64,000 nt of DNA. It comes from Osedax fenrisi. Its lineage: Eukaryota > Annelida > Polychaeta > Sabellida > Siboglinidae. The position numbers and the translations under genes are program-made. The notes under the pieces are model-generated. The model searched no databases, was not told the origin of the DNA, and saw nothing but the letters and a program-made list of their open reading frames with translations. Numbering within the stretch: the first letter of the stretch is position 1; each line of letters begins with the position of its first letter. Shown one piece after another: positions 41,981-55,932 of the stretch. The DNA is taken from NCBI GenBank assembly GCA_964019155.1, contig OZ025245.1, positions 32,139,545 to 32,203,544 on the forward strand, read 5' to 3'.

Positions 41981-42738
41981 AATAAAATCGGTCTTAAAAT
42001 AATATTTATATAATTGTGTATAAAAAAATGATCATATCTCTTTAAAAGAATAGATGCCTTATCATGTGATCTGTTTCGAAGGGACATTAGAGCCATATGT
42101 TTAAAAGTTTAAAACTTAATCTAAGTTTGTGATATAGAATATCCCCAATAGGGTAGCATAAACAGTGATGTATACAATATAGCTACGAAAGGAGCTAACG
42201 TAGTGACATATATAATAGGGGGGCAGCACATGTAGTCACTCATATCGTATATAGCCTACCTTCGACTGGGTAGAGCTGCACTTAGAATCAGTACCGCACA
42301 ACATCAGAGAATTATTGACCACTCGTTTAGGATGCTGGAGTTAGTCAATAGTTCAAAGTTTAAGTTAGAAAGGCCTATAGTTAGTGGTAATAAAGGTTAA
42401 GATAATACAGATATTATATTGCTATGGTGTAATAACGTAGGGGGAATACAGGTAATAAAGATAGATTGATACAGGTACTAAGATAGATTGATACATGTAA
42501 TAAAGGTAGAGTGAAAACAGGTAATAAAGGTTACATTTTAGATAATATAGTGGAATAATGTATAATAGTAAAGTGGTGTAGTAAACAATATAAAGTATGA
42601 CTCATAACTAAGATACGATGTAATAGATATAATGTAGTGGTCAGTCAGTTGTACCATATAGTATATGTAATATTATATATATATATTGCGTGTATATATG
42701 TATATCTATAGAGGTATAGGTTAGTGTTGCTAATTATT

Positions 42739-42932
42739 TCAAACTGTTCGAAAGTATAGCGAACATTTGGGATGATCACAAACTCTGAATATTAAAAATT
42801 AGTTTTAGAACATCTATATTTAGAACTGTTTGAAAGTAGTGTATCAATCTTTTATCTAGTGTATCGGACATTTTGTTATTGAGATTTTGAATATCGGCAC
42901 TAAATATAGGCAATGTTATTGACTAAATATAG

Positions 42933-42984
<52 letters not shown>

Positions 42985-43221
42985 CATATTAATGATCTTT
43001 GTCAATTAATATACTACATATTTTTAAACTAACTGTTCGAAAGTATATCGAACATTTGGGATGATCACAAACTCTGAATATTAAAAATTAGTTTTAGAAC
43101 ATCTATATTTAGAACTGTTTGAAAGTAGTGTATCAATCTTTTATCTAGTGTATCGGACATTTTGTTATTGAGATTTTGAATATCGGCACTAAATATAGGC
43201 AATGTTATTGACTAAATATAG

Positions 43222-43263
<42 letters not shown>

Positions 43264-43308
43264 CATATTAATGATCTTTGTCAATTAATATACTACATAT
43301 TTTTAAAC
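42739..43308 (-). repeat. Tandem duplication, right-arm copy
   Basis: Mirror of 26277-26846, with different (AT)n lengths and an AGCGAACA/ATCGAACA difference in one unit. Confidence 0.85.
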
Positions 43309-43374
43309 TAAATATATAATATACATAAATAACGCGAAAAATGATATAATAATTATAATGTAAAAGTTAAGTAA

Positions 43375-43563
43375 TTGCCCTCTAAATTACTGGAAGTCAA
43401 GTTAGAACTTAAACATACTAGAAGCTGGACGGTACTGATGGAAAGTCTGAGTGCACGTGTACCGAATGAATGCGTGTTATTCGAGGATAGTGTTATTTGT
43501 TCAGAGCGCCGTAATAGGATATCATCCGATAATGTTGATAAACTAATATGGATTACAGTATGA
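43375..43563 (+). pseudogene. hAT transposase C-terminal fragment, right arm
   Basis: Same dimerisation-domain remnant as 26022-26210; one residue differs (HTRSW here, HTRIW there). Confidence 0.6.
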
Positions 43564-43593
43564 AACGGGCCAATTCTTAAAGTAATATATATT

Positions 43594-43910
43594 TGATTGA
43601 CGTGTGGAGGCATCGCATGCATATAAATCAACGAATTGTATATATCTCATGACTAATTAGCTAAAATACCATGTTTATGAAATACTAATCATGTTGTCAT
43701 ATCATGATATATAAATGGTAAATACATTGTGAATATGAAATATATACACGGATTGCATGGATTCAATATATACTTTAGTGTATTATATAACGTGTATACC
43801 ATACACTTACAAAAAGGAATATGTCTCCACCTAGCTGGCAATTGTTAATTAGTCATGAGCTATATACAATTATTAGATTTGTGTATGCGATACCCAGCAC
43901 ACATCAATCA
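43594..43910. repeat. Foldback MITE, right-arm copy
   Basis: Mirror of 25675-25991 with the same imperfect long TIRs. Confidence 0.75.
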
Positions 43911-44345
43911 CATGCGTATTACATTAACAATAGGCACTGTTTTAAACCGACCCCCATTAATAGGTATTAATAGTTATTTTGATTTACAATGTTTCCTATT
44001 ATTATATATTAATAAAAAATAAAAGTATATCTTTGTTAAAATCTCATATTTTGTTATTAATAAATCATTTCGAACTGAATAGTTACGATAAAAGAGTGGT
44101 TCATTTTCAACACAAATATATATACATGACTATTATTATTAGAAGAGCTCAAAAGAATGAAAGTGTCAGTTAGGCAATAATAAGCATTATGTTATGATTA
44201 TAGTTCATATTTATTTATACCATATTATATTAATATGTATAATCTATTTTCATGATTATTATGCTTTAACATTATCTAATAGAAACTAAATAAATTATAC
44301 CTATATATTATATATATATAATAGTAAATATATATTTATAATAAC

Positions 44346-44702
44346 CTGTAGCTAGAAAATGTAGTGTGATAGACAATCGCATTTGATATGGAATTGACTT
44401 TCTATAATTTGTATTTATTTTCTCAATATCTGGACGGACAATTTCAGCTAATTTGTTAAATGTTGCAGGGTTCATTCGGACAAAATTTGTAAAAGAAACT
44501 TCATCTTCTTAACTTGGTCTTGAAGTGCACTCCAAGTACCTGCATATTCCATTTCCCTGTTTTGTATCCATTGGAATGCCCATATTCGTTTATTTACAGA
44601 TTTGTTATTAAGATCTTCCTCAACTACCTCCATTTCATTAATGTGCGTATTTATTTTAATAATCTCTAACATTAACAAGTTGTTTATATCGTCATTATTC
44701 AT
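44346..44702 (-). pseudogene. HARBI1-like fragment, right arm
   Basis: Mirror of 24883-25239 with the same internal frame break, so the break preceded the duplication. No DDE domain. Confidence 0.8.
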
Positions 44703-44784
44703 ATTGAAATAAAAATATAAGAATAATAAATATAAATAATTTAAAAAATTTAAAACCGGATATTTAAATAATTTATTTATCACG

Positions 44785-44995
44785 TGATATAAACAAGTAC
44801 TTGATGCTTGCTATCTGAACACAAATATTAAAATATACCCAGTAACAAGTCGCCGGCCTCTAGTAACAAGTCGCCACATATGCGGTACTTGATGCTCGCT
44901 ATCTGGACACACATAATAATTTATACCTAGCATCAAGTGCAGTAACAAGTACAGTAACAAATCGCCGTGCTTGATGCTAGCGGTGTGTACACCAC
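44785..44995 (-). repeat. Harbinger-like subterminal repeats, right arm
   Basis: Mirror of 24590-24800 (CTTGATGCT and AGTAACAAGTCG words). Confidence 0.5.
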
Positions 44996-45324
44996 TTAAA
45001 TAGATCGATAAATTGCGTATACATTTAATATGTTCATAATTATTTACTTTAATAGTGAAATCATATATAGTTATATATAAACTGCTACATGGTCATCATT
45101 TACGATACATTTTAAATATTATTCACAAATTTAAAGTATAATTAATATAAAATACAAATTTCTAGAATATATATTACGAATGTACTATATTATATGTAAT
45201 GAATAATAATTATGAGCATACAATGTTTACTAAATGGCTTGTTATTTATGAGTCATACATTATGACTCATATTTTCGTGAATATAATATCTATAAAGTTT
45301 ATAGTATAAACATATGGGCAGATG

Positions 45325-45581
45325 GGGTTACGATCAAAAAGGACGAGTTTAGGGTTAAAGGTTAAATGCGAAATGCGAAATAAATGTGTATAGGCTAACT
45401 TTGGAATGTAATGCATCTAAAAAAACAAAGCAGGACAAAACTAAACCAATTAAATCAAATAACCCACACACATATATAGATATATCTATACAATATATAT
45501 ATATATATATATATAATTAACTCGTATTTCAAATGCAACCTTTAACCCTCAACTCGTCCTTTTTAATCGTCTCCCGGTAGA
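45325..45581. repeat. MITE with GATCAAAAAGGACGAGTT termini, right-arm copy
   Basis: Mirror of 24004-24260. Confidence 0.75.
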
Positions 45582-46944
45582 TGTGTATTTTGTTATGTTG
45601 AATATATACAATTATCAATAATAAATACGCAATTATCAAATAACTAATTAAAATACACAATTGTGGTGGAGTTAAAAGAGTAACGTATTAAACAAATTTG
45701 TGAAGATTTTAACAAGGTACCAACATATTTATAAGTTCAATTATAATATAATATATAATATAGTATATTATATAGCATTTGTTACATAATGTCGTGTCTG
45801 TTTTTAAACATTTTTTTTCTATTTACTAAATAATTTAGTTACTTTATATAGTTTCAATAAATATTGTTTACATAAAATGATTTATTTGGTTTAACTAGTT
45901 CACTTTAACTGGGACTCGCTCATAAGATAAACTTTAGTTAATAAGAATAATAATAATTATAAATAATTATTATAATTCTTACAAATATTTATTAAATTAT
46001 TTAATAAATATTTAATAAATATCATATTTAATATGCTATTTATTTAAATCGCTTATAATTGTATATGTTTTAGAAATTTGGGGAATTTTACTCAAATATC
46101 TATTATAGTTTACAATAAATTATTAAATAAAAATATGTATTATAATAATACTTATATAATTTATAATAAGTATAATAAAATTAATAATAATTATTAATTT
46201 TAAATAATTTAAATTAATAAATATCTTAAAAACTATTATTAAAAACATACCATATTATACAAAATACACTATAATGTAATATAGCTGTCTTTATTAAATA
46301 TAGAATATTGTATATAAGATAACAACATATATTAATATGTTAACACAAATTTAATTTAAAATTGTTTATAATAATTTAAATAATAATTTAAAAAATAATG
46401 TCTATCATTGACATCAAAGACATTAGAATGACAAGATTCAATTTACACAAAATCCCACAATCGCACAAAATGATATTTTTCATTAATTACGTTCACTTGA
46501 TAAATTGTAAACTAATGTATATTTATACTTTCAATTTTATATATAGTAAGAAACATATATATAATATATACTTTCAATGTGTTATATAAAAATATATACA
46601 GAAGTATTTGAAATTAAACATATATCAGGAAAAAATGTGTTTATCTTTAAAAATATATAAAATAAATGTATATATGAAAATTGTAATATAGTAAATATAA
46701 TATAACTAAATAATATTGATTTATTAAAAAAATTATAAATAAATAATAAGAATTAAAAAAGTTATAACTTTGTTATAAATTACCCTTTGAATAATATCCC
46801 TATTCAATATGATTTTCAGTGTAACCTGCGAAAATTGCCATAATGATAACAATTAAAAGTGATTAAACATACAATATTGCACGTATCGGATCTAATACTA
46901 GTATAATGCTAACACAATCATGGCTGTATTCCTGGATTACTCGT

Positions 46945-47278
46945 TGTAATATGTTATTATATATCAATTGGTTCGTCTATAGAGTTATAACTTATATATT
47001 AAGATTATGATAATCTTATCCTAAATATATAATGTATAATATATATATAATATATGTATTGGGTATACTATTATATGTAGGATGTATTACCTTTGGGTAG
47101 CTTCAAGATATCTGCCAGAGTACTCTGCAGATGATTCTTCGTGGTTTGGGGTATATAGTATTATCTATTATAGATTAACGTAAGTGCTATTGGTTTGACT
47201 GCTAAGATACAAGTGAAGTGTTTATCACTAATAATGTGGACGTGTCTAATTATATATTTTGTTACATATTATATTACA
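46945..47278 (-). repeat. 3' LTR, right-arm gypsy
   Basis: Mirror of 22301-22634, with the same 10-bp difference from its partner LTR. Confidence 0.92.
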
Positions 47279-47341
47279 CCCTTATACCAAATTTTTAATC
47301 TAAAATTTCTACACCTTAAATCCCATGAGGCATATGGCTCC

Positions 47342-48229
47342 TCATTGCTCAATCAAGCGTTGAGGTGGTCTAACCTCCCTACCTGATCTTGTAACAATTG
47401 TGTTTTTTTCAACTGGTACTAGATCTATCCTATTACGCCTGATTGTGTTGTCATTTGATTTTATTGTGTACGTTCTTTCATTGTTATCATCGAATTGTAT
47501 TACGGTTCCCATTCTGTCCATGTCTTTAATATAGACATCTTCATCCAGTGCCAATCTTCTTTTAGTTGTTGATAGTTTGTTGTCGCTGTACTGTTTTTCC
47601 TTGAGTTTCTTCTCCATGACCTTCTTTTTGAATTCAACATGATCTTTTTCGAGCATCATATTTTGATTTAGTAGATCTGGTAATGTCGTATTTAATCTAC
47701 GATTCATTAACAACTCAGCTGGGGATCTACCGAAAGATAATGGTGTATTTCGATATGACAATAGACCTAAATATGGGTCTTCAGATTTCTCCATGATCTG
47801 CTTTAGCGTTTGTATAGCTCTTTCAGCTACTCCGTTGCCTTTTGGATATTTTGGTGATGATGTTAAATGTTTAAACTTGTATGTTTTGGAAAATTCTTTG
47901 AATTCTTCGCTGCTGTATTGAGTTCCGTTATCTGAGATCATGTTCTCAGGAATACCGTGTCGTGCAAATATTGATTTTAATGACGAAATTATTGTGATCG
48001 ATCTCATGTCTTTCAATAACATCGTTTCAATATATCGGGAATAATAATCCACCACTATAATGTATTTTTGTTGCTTGAATTGAAATAAGTCTGAGCCTAC
48101 TGTTTCCCAAGCTTTGGAAGGTACTGGTACTATCTTTACAGGTTCTCGTTGAGTCCTTGCATTTATATTGCAGTTTATACATTCCCTTATTTCCTTGTCG
48201 ATATCGTTTGAGATACCAAACCAAAACAC
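47342..48229 (-). CDS. int: gypsy integrase, right arm
   Basis: Same 295-codon frame as 21350-22237, with the D, D-35-E core intact and identical in sequence as far as I can compare. Separated from RT/RNase H by the shared A7 frame change. Confidence 0.92.
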   Translation of the reverse strand: MFWFGISNDIDKEIRECINCNINARTQREPVKIVPVPSKAWETVGSDLFQFKQQKYIIVVDYYSRYIETMLLKDMRSITIISSLKSIFARHGIPENMISDNGTQYSSEEFKEFSKTYKFKHLTSSPKYPKGNGVAERAIQTLKQIMEKSEDPYLGLLSYRNTPLSFGRSPAELLMNRRLNTTLPDLLNQNMMLEKDHVEFKKKVMEKKLKEKQYSDNKLSTTKRRLALDEDVYIKDMDRMGTVIQFDDNNERTYTIKSNDNTIRRNRIDLVPVEKNTIVTRSGREVRPPQRLIEQ

Positions 48230-48878
48230 ACTCTTTTTTTGCCCTTTCTAGACATTTCGTGATTCCTAAGTGTCCTATATGGATATTTCTTAACATTTCT
48301 TTTCTCATACTGACAGGTATAATAGCTCTATTCTGGTACGTTAAGCAACCTTGAATCGTTGATAAATATTGTTGGCTATTATAATATTTTCGACCTAAAT
48401 TATGTTTCAAATCTGATTTTGTCCATCCTTCAATAATCTTCTTCTTCAACCATGTTATCTCTGGATCATTATTCTGAGCTTTGATTATAGATTGTATTTT
48501 ACATGATTCCCCAGGTACGAAAACACTACTTACCATCTCTTCGGTTTCGATTTCTAATAGGTCGCACCCTGTATCTTTCGAAGGGTATCTTGATAATGTA
48601 TCGGCAATGATATTGTTTTTACCGGGTATATATTTCATGTTTACGGCATATCTCATCAATCGTATTCTGTACCTTTGGATTCTTATAGGCACCTTCTCTA
48701 TTTCTTTGCTTCCTAATAGAGTTATTAAAGGTTTATGATCGGTTTCTACGTATATGGGTGCACCTACTATATAATAGTTAAATCTTTCAAGAGCCCATAC
48801 TACGCCCAACGCTTCCTTCTCTATAGTTGCGTATCTTTTCTCAGTATCACTTAGGGATCTACTGGCTGCTCCAATCAT
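48027..48878 (-). pseudogene. pol: gypsy RNase H part of pol, right arm
   Basis: Continues pol after a one-base deletion in an A-run (CCGAAAAATG in the left copy, CCGAAAATG here). It starts within RNase H (MIGAASRSL) and includes the HIGHLG zinc-finger start. Functionally part of one broken polyprotein with the next entry. Confidence 0.88.
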
Positions 48879-50914
48879 TTTCGGTTTCCGTTTTCGTCTT
48901 CTTGTGTTAGTATCGCACCTATACCGTGATCCGATGCGTCTGTTGTCAATATTGTTTTATTGTTAACATCGAAATACGATAATGTCTTCGTATTCTGTAA
49001 CTCTTCTTTCAATATTCTGAAACTTTCTTCTTGCTTCGTATCCCAAATCCAAGAACAATCTTTCCTAAGCAATTCTCTTAATGGAGCACTGTATTCGGAT
49101 ATATTTGGGTTAAATCGAGAAAATTGGTTTATCATCCCAAGAAAACTCCTGACACTTTTTACGCTAGTTGGTGTTGGAATATCTATGATTCCTTGGACTT
49201 TTTGTCCAGCTTTAATTCCTTTACTGGTAATTTTAAACCCTAAGAAATCTACTTCTTCTTTACGGAATACACATTTATTTTTATTTAATGTCAATCCTGA
49301 TTCTACTATTTTATTGAGTACTGTTTTTAGATTTCTATCATGTTCGTCTGCATCCATTCCCATTACTAATACGTCATCCACGTGTACGATTAGCCCCTTG
49401 CAGTCTTTTAAGATTTTAGATATTTCTTTACAAAATATTTCGGGAGCTGAGGTTAAGCCAAACGGTAATTTTTTATAATAATACCTCCCCCATGGCGTTA
49501 GGAATGTTGTCAATGCCCAGCATTTTTTTTCTAATGGAATTTGCCAAAACCCTGAATTTGCATCCAATTTTGAAAAAATGTTTCCTTTGATTTTACTTAG
49601 ACTACCCTCGACCTTTGCCATAGGATGTATCTCTCGTTTCACTGCTGCATTTAACTTCGTTAAATCTGTGCAAATTCTTATTTTACCGTTTCCTTTCTTT
49701 GCAATAACCATTGGGCTACACCATTCTGTGGGACCACATGCTTCTTCGATTACTCCTAATTCGATCATTTTCTGTAGTTCGTTTTGGACTTCCGTTTGTT
49801 GATGTACTGGAACTGGTCTTGGTACATTAATTGAATATGGTTTTATTCCCTCTTTTATTTCAATTTTGTATTTCCTATTAATACTTCCTAATCCATCAAA
49901 TACTTTAGGATCCAGCTGGCAATCTAGCGCATCTACTAATTTGACAATATCCAATTCTATTGATGCCTTTCTCGAGAGTAAACCTGTCATTTGTTTTTCT
50001 AAAATGAATATGTCCTCTTTTATTGTTTTACCTTTATATGTAATCAATGCTTCTAAGTATCCCTTAGCATTAATTTCAGTATTATTTGGTCCTCTTAATA
50101 TTATATTAGTCTTCTTTAAAATTGGTAATAACTTATTATATGGCATTACGGATACGCTTGCGCCTGTATCTATCTTAAACTTAATAACTTTTTCGAATTG
50201 TTCACAATTTACTGTTAAATCTTTTATCCATTTATTTTGTTCAATGTTAGTTTTAATTTCGCCTAAAAATATAAAATTTTCGTCTATTTTTGAACAACAT
50301 ATTTCATTTGTTTCGTATGTTCGCTGATTGTAGTTATCACTCCTTGATTTACAACACTTTGCCCAGTGTCCTAACTTGTTACAGATATTGCATTTTGTGT
50401 TGAATGCTTTACATGACCTTGGTTCGTGTATTCGATCACATCTGCCGCATTTTTTTTTATTAAACTTTTGGCTTGGTTTATTATAAGTTTCGTTATTCTT
50501 ATATTTATTGATTTTTTTGTTAATATAATCAATATTTTCGTATTCTTTATTATTGATTTTCTGCATTTGGTTATTACTTGTTTCTTTTATTTTTGTAGCT
50601 TGGACTACCTCTTCGGCTGTAATTTCTTTACCTTTAACTTCTTGTAGGAATCTCTGGCGTAAATTATTGTCAATCATGCCTATGATGATTCTATCTTTGA
50701 TCAATGAATCTTTCAAATCTTTGAATTCGCAAGTCATAGCCAGTTTTCGTAATTCAGCATAGTAGCATTCAATATTCTCGCTTTCAAATTGATCACGTTT
50801 AAAAAATACATATCTTTCATATGTCAAGTTTCTTTTTGGAATGAAATACGCTTTAAACTTTTCTTTTATCCACTCTAAGTTTTTCTTACCAGAGGATTTT
50901 GTTTTTTTTTTCAT
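48875..50914 (-). pseudogene. pol: gypsy Gag C-terminus, protease and RT, right arm
   Basis: 679 codons ending prematurely after EDENGNRK because of the A-run deletion. Domains are as in the left copy. Three amino-acid differences are visible: DPKVF for DPKLF, MAKVEG for MATVEG and IFSKLD for IFLKLD. The last restores the usual RT motif, so this copy is closer to the ancestor at that site. Confidence 0.9.
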
Positions 50915-51134
50915 CTATCATTACTTCGATAGTTTCATCTTCAAATGAATTGTATATATCTACGCCATCTGATCCTATTGTATTTAGAAATATACCGACT
51001 TGTGACTTTTCTGATTTGTTTTCCAATTCTCTAGCATTTTCATAAATTTCATAAGATTGTATCCATCTTTTATATATTTCGGCCCCTCTGATTTTATCTA
51101 CAATTAATATTTCTGGGATTCTACATTCACTCAT
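50886..51134 (-). CDS. gag: gypsy Gag N-terminal part, right arm
   Basis: Same 82-codon ORF as 18444-18692 and the same ten-A overlap with the following frame. Confidence 0.75.
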   Translation of the reverse strand: MSECRIPEILIVDKIRGAEIYKRWIQSYEIYENARELENKSEKSQVGIFLNTIGSDGVDIYNSFEDETIEVMIDEKKNKILW

Positions 51135-51561
51135 TTTTATAATAAATGTACTAATATTATGTTATTTCTGTAAATTCTGTGTGAATATAAATATATTTAT
51201 ATATATATTAAACAACCTATTCTATGGTATTAAATTAATTACCCATAAGATAGTTATATAATCTATTAAAATAAACAATTAATAATATCCAGTAACTTAT
51301 TATGTAATAAATATACAATGTATATTTTTATATATTTAATTAATTTTTAATTAGTTTTTTTTTTTTTTTTTTTTTTCTAATTAATTTTTAATTAATTTAC
51401 AATAACAACTTGTTATGTAATAATCTAAGTACACTGTACTTAATGTATGTCGAATCTAATAATAAGCTTGCCTTATAATTATGATTTTAATCCCAAATCT
51501 TAATACCACGTAACTAATATCACTATTTAACTATCTAGTTAAAGAACAACCGCTGTCACCA

Positions 51562-51885
51562 TGTAATATGTTATTATATATCAATTGGTTCGTCTATAGA
51601 GTTATAACTTATATATTAAGATTATGATAATCTTATCCTAAATATATAATGTATAATATATATATAATATATGTATTGGGTATACTATTATATGTAGGAT
51701 GTATTACCTTTGGGTAGCTTCAAGATATCTGCCAGAGTACTCTGCAGATGATTCTTCGTGGTTTGGGGTATATAGTATTATCTATTATAGATTAACGTAA
51801 GTGCTATTGGTTTGACTGCTAAGATACAAGTGAAGTGTTTATCACTAATAATGTGGGCGTGTCTAATTATATATATTATATTACA
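51562..51885 (-). repeat. 5' LTR, right-arm gypsy
   Basis: Mirror of 17693-18016; no difference noticed by eye. Confidence 0.92.
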
Positions 51886-51931
51886 CTCGTGTAGGTTACT
51901 GCCTCCCCACATATGTTACACACACTATAGG

Positions 51932-54712
51932 CAGGGCCGTGTTAAGAAAAAATCTACTACCGGGCACCATATTTAAGTGGGCCCCTAGATGGACAATATA
52001 GTTTTTTATATAAATTATATATGTGAGAAACCTATGTAATATATCTAATAATTAATTGCTAATGTGTTTATGGGGAGTGGGCATACCTATAAATAATCAC
52101 TGTGAAATATATAGGGGATAATATTATACACAAACTATTCAATTTAGAGATAATGATAATAAATTATAATAATATATAAAATAATTAATACATTGAGCGT
52201 TTATATATTGTTTCTTTATTTATAATTTGTTTCGATTTTTCATATTTACAAAAATATTTGTATTCTGTTGTATTTAATGATTTTAATATATTGTTTTCAA
52301 TAGATAATAATGCCAAGTTAGATAATTTATCTTGAGCTAAAGAATTTCTTAAATATGTTTTTATCAGTTTAAGTTTTGAAAAACTTCTTTCTCCATGGAG
52401 AAGCATTTGAAATCATCAATGTCAGATACATTCTAATGATAATGCACATATTGGGAAATAATTCTGTAATTTCTTTTGAAATTAATTCCTTATAAATTTC
52501 CAATATATTTGATTCATATTTCGTTCTTTGGAGCTTTACAAATTCAACAAATTGAATAAATGCATTACTAAAGTTTACATCGATATCGTATTGGTAAAAT
52601 TATGATAATCTAGATGATATCTCAGATATTTGTGCATTGGATAGATTATCAAGTTCACATAAAAATCCGAATAAGTTGATTGGCTCAGCATAAGTACAAA
52701 TTATTTGATCTAAACAGTCTAAATCATTAAATGTATATTATTTTAATAATATTATTTACAATCATATTTAATACTTACTTAGAAGTTTATCAATAGGTAA
52801 GAAATTATTAATTTCAAAATGTTTTGATGGAGTCTGTATAGGTCCTATTAGTCCTATTCATCTGGTTGGTCCGTTTCTTCAAAATGTAATTTCCGTTTAC
52901 TATGTAATATAGATTATTAATTAGAATAGGACAACTTATATTGTTTAATATACCTTGCTCTTTTGGATGAATATGTTAATATCTTACATAATTGTTTTGC
53001 CTTTTTCTCAAGATTATTAAACTCATCTCTTAACTTATAAATATAGCTATGCAGACTCTTTAATAATATAACTGCAGTATTGACATCAAGACTTGTACTC
53101 TGAAGTTCTTTAGAAGTACGATTTATACGTTCTAATATAGTATTCCATATCACAGTAAATAAAGACGTTTCCAAATTATTAAATTTATTAAACAACCATG
53201 TTGCTTCATTTAAAGAAATACATTTAGATAGCATTCTTTATTTTCAATAAATTGCTTAATTAACTCTTTGAAAATTAAATATCCAATCATTAAGACATCG
53301 GTTGCATCAGCATGCGAAGACCATATTGTTGTGCACAGTATTTTTGGTACTTTTAAATGCTTTTCACTTAGTTGTTTTTTCATGATATTCCATCTTCTTG
53401 GTGGTGTGAAGAATATATATATAATATTTTCATGAAATCAAAATAATCAATGATTGAAGATGTCTCTAATGCAGAAATGTCAACTAAATTAAGTGAATGT
53501 GCGGTGCAAGGAATCCATAAAGCTGTTGGATTAACTGCAATGATTCTTAAGAATCTCAATAATCTTAAGAATTGATTGCATACCTAAAATAAATAATGTA
53601 TATTATAATATATATAATAACATACTATTGATAGCTATATTATATTAATTAATAATTTTATAATAATCTTTATATATTACCTTTATATCGGCCAGACATA
53701 TTTGACGCATTATCGTAACTCTGTCCTTTACAATTTGCAATATCTATTTCATGTTCGTTCAGGAAAGATAATAAAATATTTGCTAAATATTCTCCAGTGT
53801 GAGATGTTATAGGTATAAATGTTAAAAATCTTTCAACAATATCATCTTTATTTATATATCGTATTATTATTGTTAGTTGATCAAAATGGCTTAGTGGGTG
53901 TTGAATATACTGATATACTATAGTATTTAGCCTTTTTTTACATTCATTGATTATGATTGATCTTACATTATCACCTAATAGTGAAATAACCTCATCACAT
54001 ATTGTTGAATATAGATAATTAACATTTCCTTTTCCACGGTTTCCATATTTTAATAAATGATCTGCTAACAAGTTATTATATTTAGCTAGTAATTCAATAG
54101 TTCCAAGATAATTTCCATTTCTTGTTGAACCCAAATCCTGATTATAACCTTTTAAAGGCAGTCCACGTGAAACAATGTATTTAATGACATTTATAACTCT
54201 CTCTATAACTTTAAACCAATATAACTTCTCATTATCCAATTGATTATCCAGGGATGCTTTAATTTTGATAACTGAATTAGTTACTCTATTAATCATTAGC
54301 TGTATGCGTTTCGATGCCTACTACTATTTTCATGTGAAACAGCATCCTCGTGAATAAGTTTCCAGTTACTATAACCAGTTATAGATTTAAATGTTTGACT
54401 AGGTGGATGGAATAATATGCCACTTTTATGCAATTTATTCATTAATAGGATTGAATCAAATTATATTGCAACAATAAAATTAAAAATGTAATGGGAAAAA
54501 AAAGTATATAAAGTATATAATTAAAGATCTTAAATCATATATTAATCAATACATAGGTGTATATACATCAATACAATAATATTAAAATAGTGCAATTTTT
54601 GATCAAGATTTCCTTGATCAAAAAATTTGCTTTAATAAATGATGGGCCCCAAATTCTGAGTGGACCCCCGGGCACCGTGCCCGGTGTGCCCCCCCCCCTT
54701 AACACGGCCCTG
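51932..54712 (-). mobile_element. hAT element, right arm
   Basis: Mirror of 14855-17646 with the same 8-bp target duplication (ACTATAGG at 51924-51931 and 54713-54720). The G run beside the TIR is one base shorter than in the left copy. Confidence 0.93.
52185..54442 (-). pseudogene. hAT transposase, right arm, differently broken
   Basis: The 208-codon stretch at 53670-54296 is open straight through the site of the left arm's 7-base insertion (DEVISLLGDN), so this copy preserves that part. Upstream, one base is missing near 54300 (CATACAGC here, CATACATGC in the left), which detaches the N-terminal zinc-finger-like part. The intron, the shared frame change before NPTALW and the C-terminal GERSFSKLKL segment (52185-52406) are as in the left copy; one residue differs there (EKSKQ for ENSKQ). 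Confidence 0.85.
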
Positions 54713-55384
54713 ACTATAGGTAAGGTAGGCTATCTAGCACTAGCGGTTAGTTAGATATGTATCATTATAGTTATAGTTAACTAGGTAGTAGTAGAGGTAT
54801 GACTAGTATTAGAGGAATCGCATAAGATATATCTAGATATGTAAGTAGGTAATACTGGTTAACCCTATGCTGGTGTTGATCTGATTCAGTGATCTCAGTT
54901 TAGTGATGGTAGTAGGTATATTATTATGTAGGAAACACTCGAGCAAATACCACAAGTTCTAAATGAGGGATAAGTAGTAATATGTTTAATCTATGTATGT
55001 ATATTGTGTTAGAATGGCATTTTCATGTTCAAATTCATGTTAAAAATAAAATTTCACAGTACAAATATGTTATTTTAGAAATATGTAATGCCACATATAC
55101 AACAAAACCCTATTAAATACAAATGAAATGTTAACAATACATTTAGATTGATACACAATGTATTCACACTTTCTGCATACATTAATATAACTGTAATGTA
55201 AATATCTATAACATTACAGATTATCCAAGTTTAATTATATTCACACACTCACACACGTAAGCCACACTAACCATGTAAATCTTATTACGTTTAGACTCGC
55301 CTCTAAGAAAGTTGATAAACTATCGGAACATTAAATAAATAGTTAATATACCCTTGTTTTATATGTGTGTTTGTTATGTTAATA
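54713..55384. other. Outer unique segment of the right arm
   Basis: Mirror of 14183-14854; nothing recognised. One difference is GCATAAGATA for GCATTAGATA. Confidence 0.55.
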
Positions 55385-55648
55385 ATATATGTTAATAATT
55401 ATATATTATAATATATTTGATAGTTTAAAATTGTGGAAATACTGAGTAATATAATTAATTTTATTTCACCAGTTAATTTACTAATTACCCCAAATAAGTT
55501 ATATACCATCCCGACAAACAATTTCATGAATAAATTCCGTTTTATTACACTTATTGATCCTTATAACACACTGAACAGTATAAATATACTGATATACTAC
55601 TGTAAAGGGTGTCTACAGTAATGTTAAAAATGTAGACCAAATAACTAT
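55385..55648. other. Sequence just outside the palindrome, right side
   Basis: AT-rich, not related to the sequence just outside the left boundary. No target-duplication match between the two outer flanks. Confidence 0.55.
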
Positions 55649-55932
55649 GCAGAACTTTACTTTTTCTGTCCTTTATATACCCTGCGCAGTAGTATAATAT
55701 GGTACTGAACAGGACATCTACAGTAGCATCGCAGTAACATCCGTATAAATATAAATAGAATGCAGAACTTTACTTTTTCTGTCCTTTATATACCCTGCGC
55801 AGTAGTATAATATGGTACTGAACAGGACATCTACAGTAGCATCACAGTAACATCCGTATAACTATAAATAGAATGCAGAACTTTACTTTTTCTGTCCTTT
55901 ATATACCATGCGCAGTAGTATAATATGTTACT
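55649..55932 (+). repeat. 113-bp tandem repeat, 2.5 copies
   Basis: Units start GCAGAACTTTACTTTTTCTG at 55649, 55762 and 55875; the third is partial. The unit contains CTGCGCAGTAGTATAATATG and GAACAGGACATCTACAGTAG. A diverged part of a unit may precede it (near 55575-55620). Confidence 0.93.

Larger units (their letters stand above)
46945..51885 (-). mobile_element. Ty3/gypsy LTR retrotransposon, right arm
   Basis: Inverted copy of 17693-22634 with the same ACGAG target duplication (as CTCGT at 46940-46944, and directly after 51885). It shares both A-run frame changes with the left copy and adds a one-base deletion in pol (A5 to A4 near 48876). Confidence 0.95.
35575..55384 (-). repeat. Right arm of the 41-kb inverted repeat
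   Basis: Reverse complement of the left arm. It starts inside the CACTA-like element, lacking that element's inner terminus, and ends at GTTATGTTAATA (55373-55384), after which the sequence differs from 14182 leftwards. Private features: a Helitron at 37903-40579, one copy instead of two of the 256-bp unit, and single-base deletions in the hAT and gag-pol reading frames. Confidence 0.95.
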
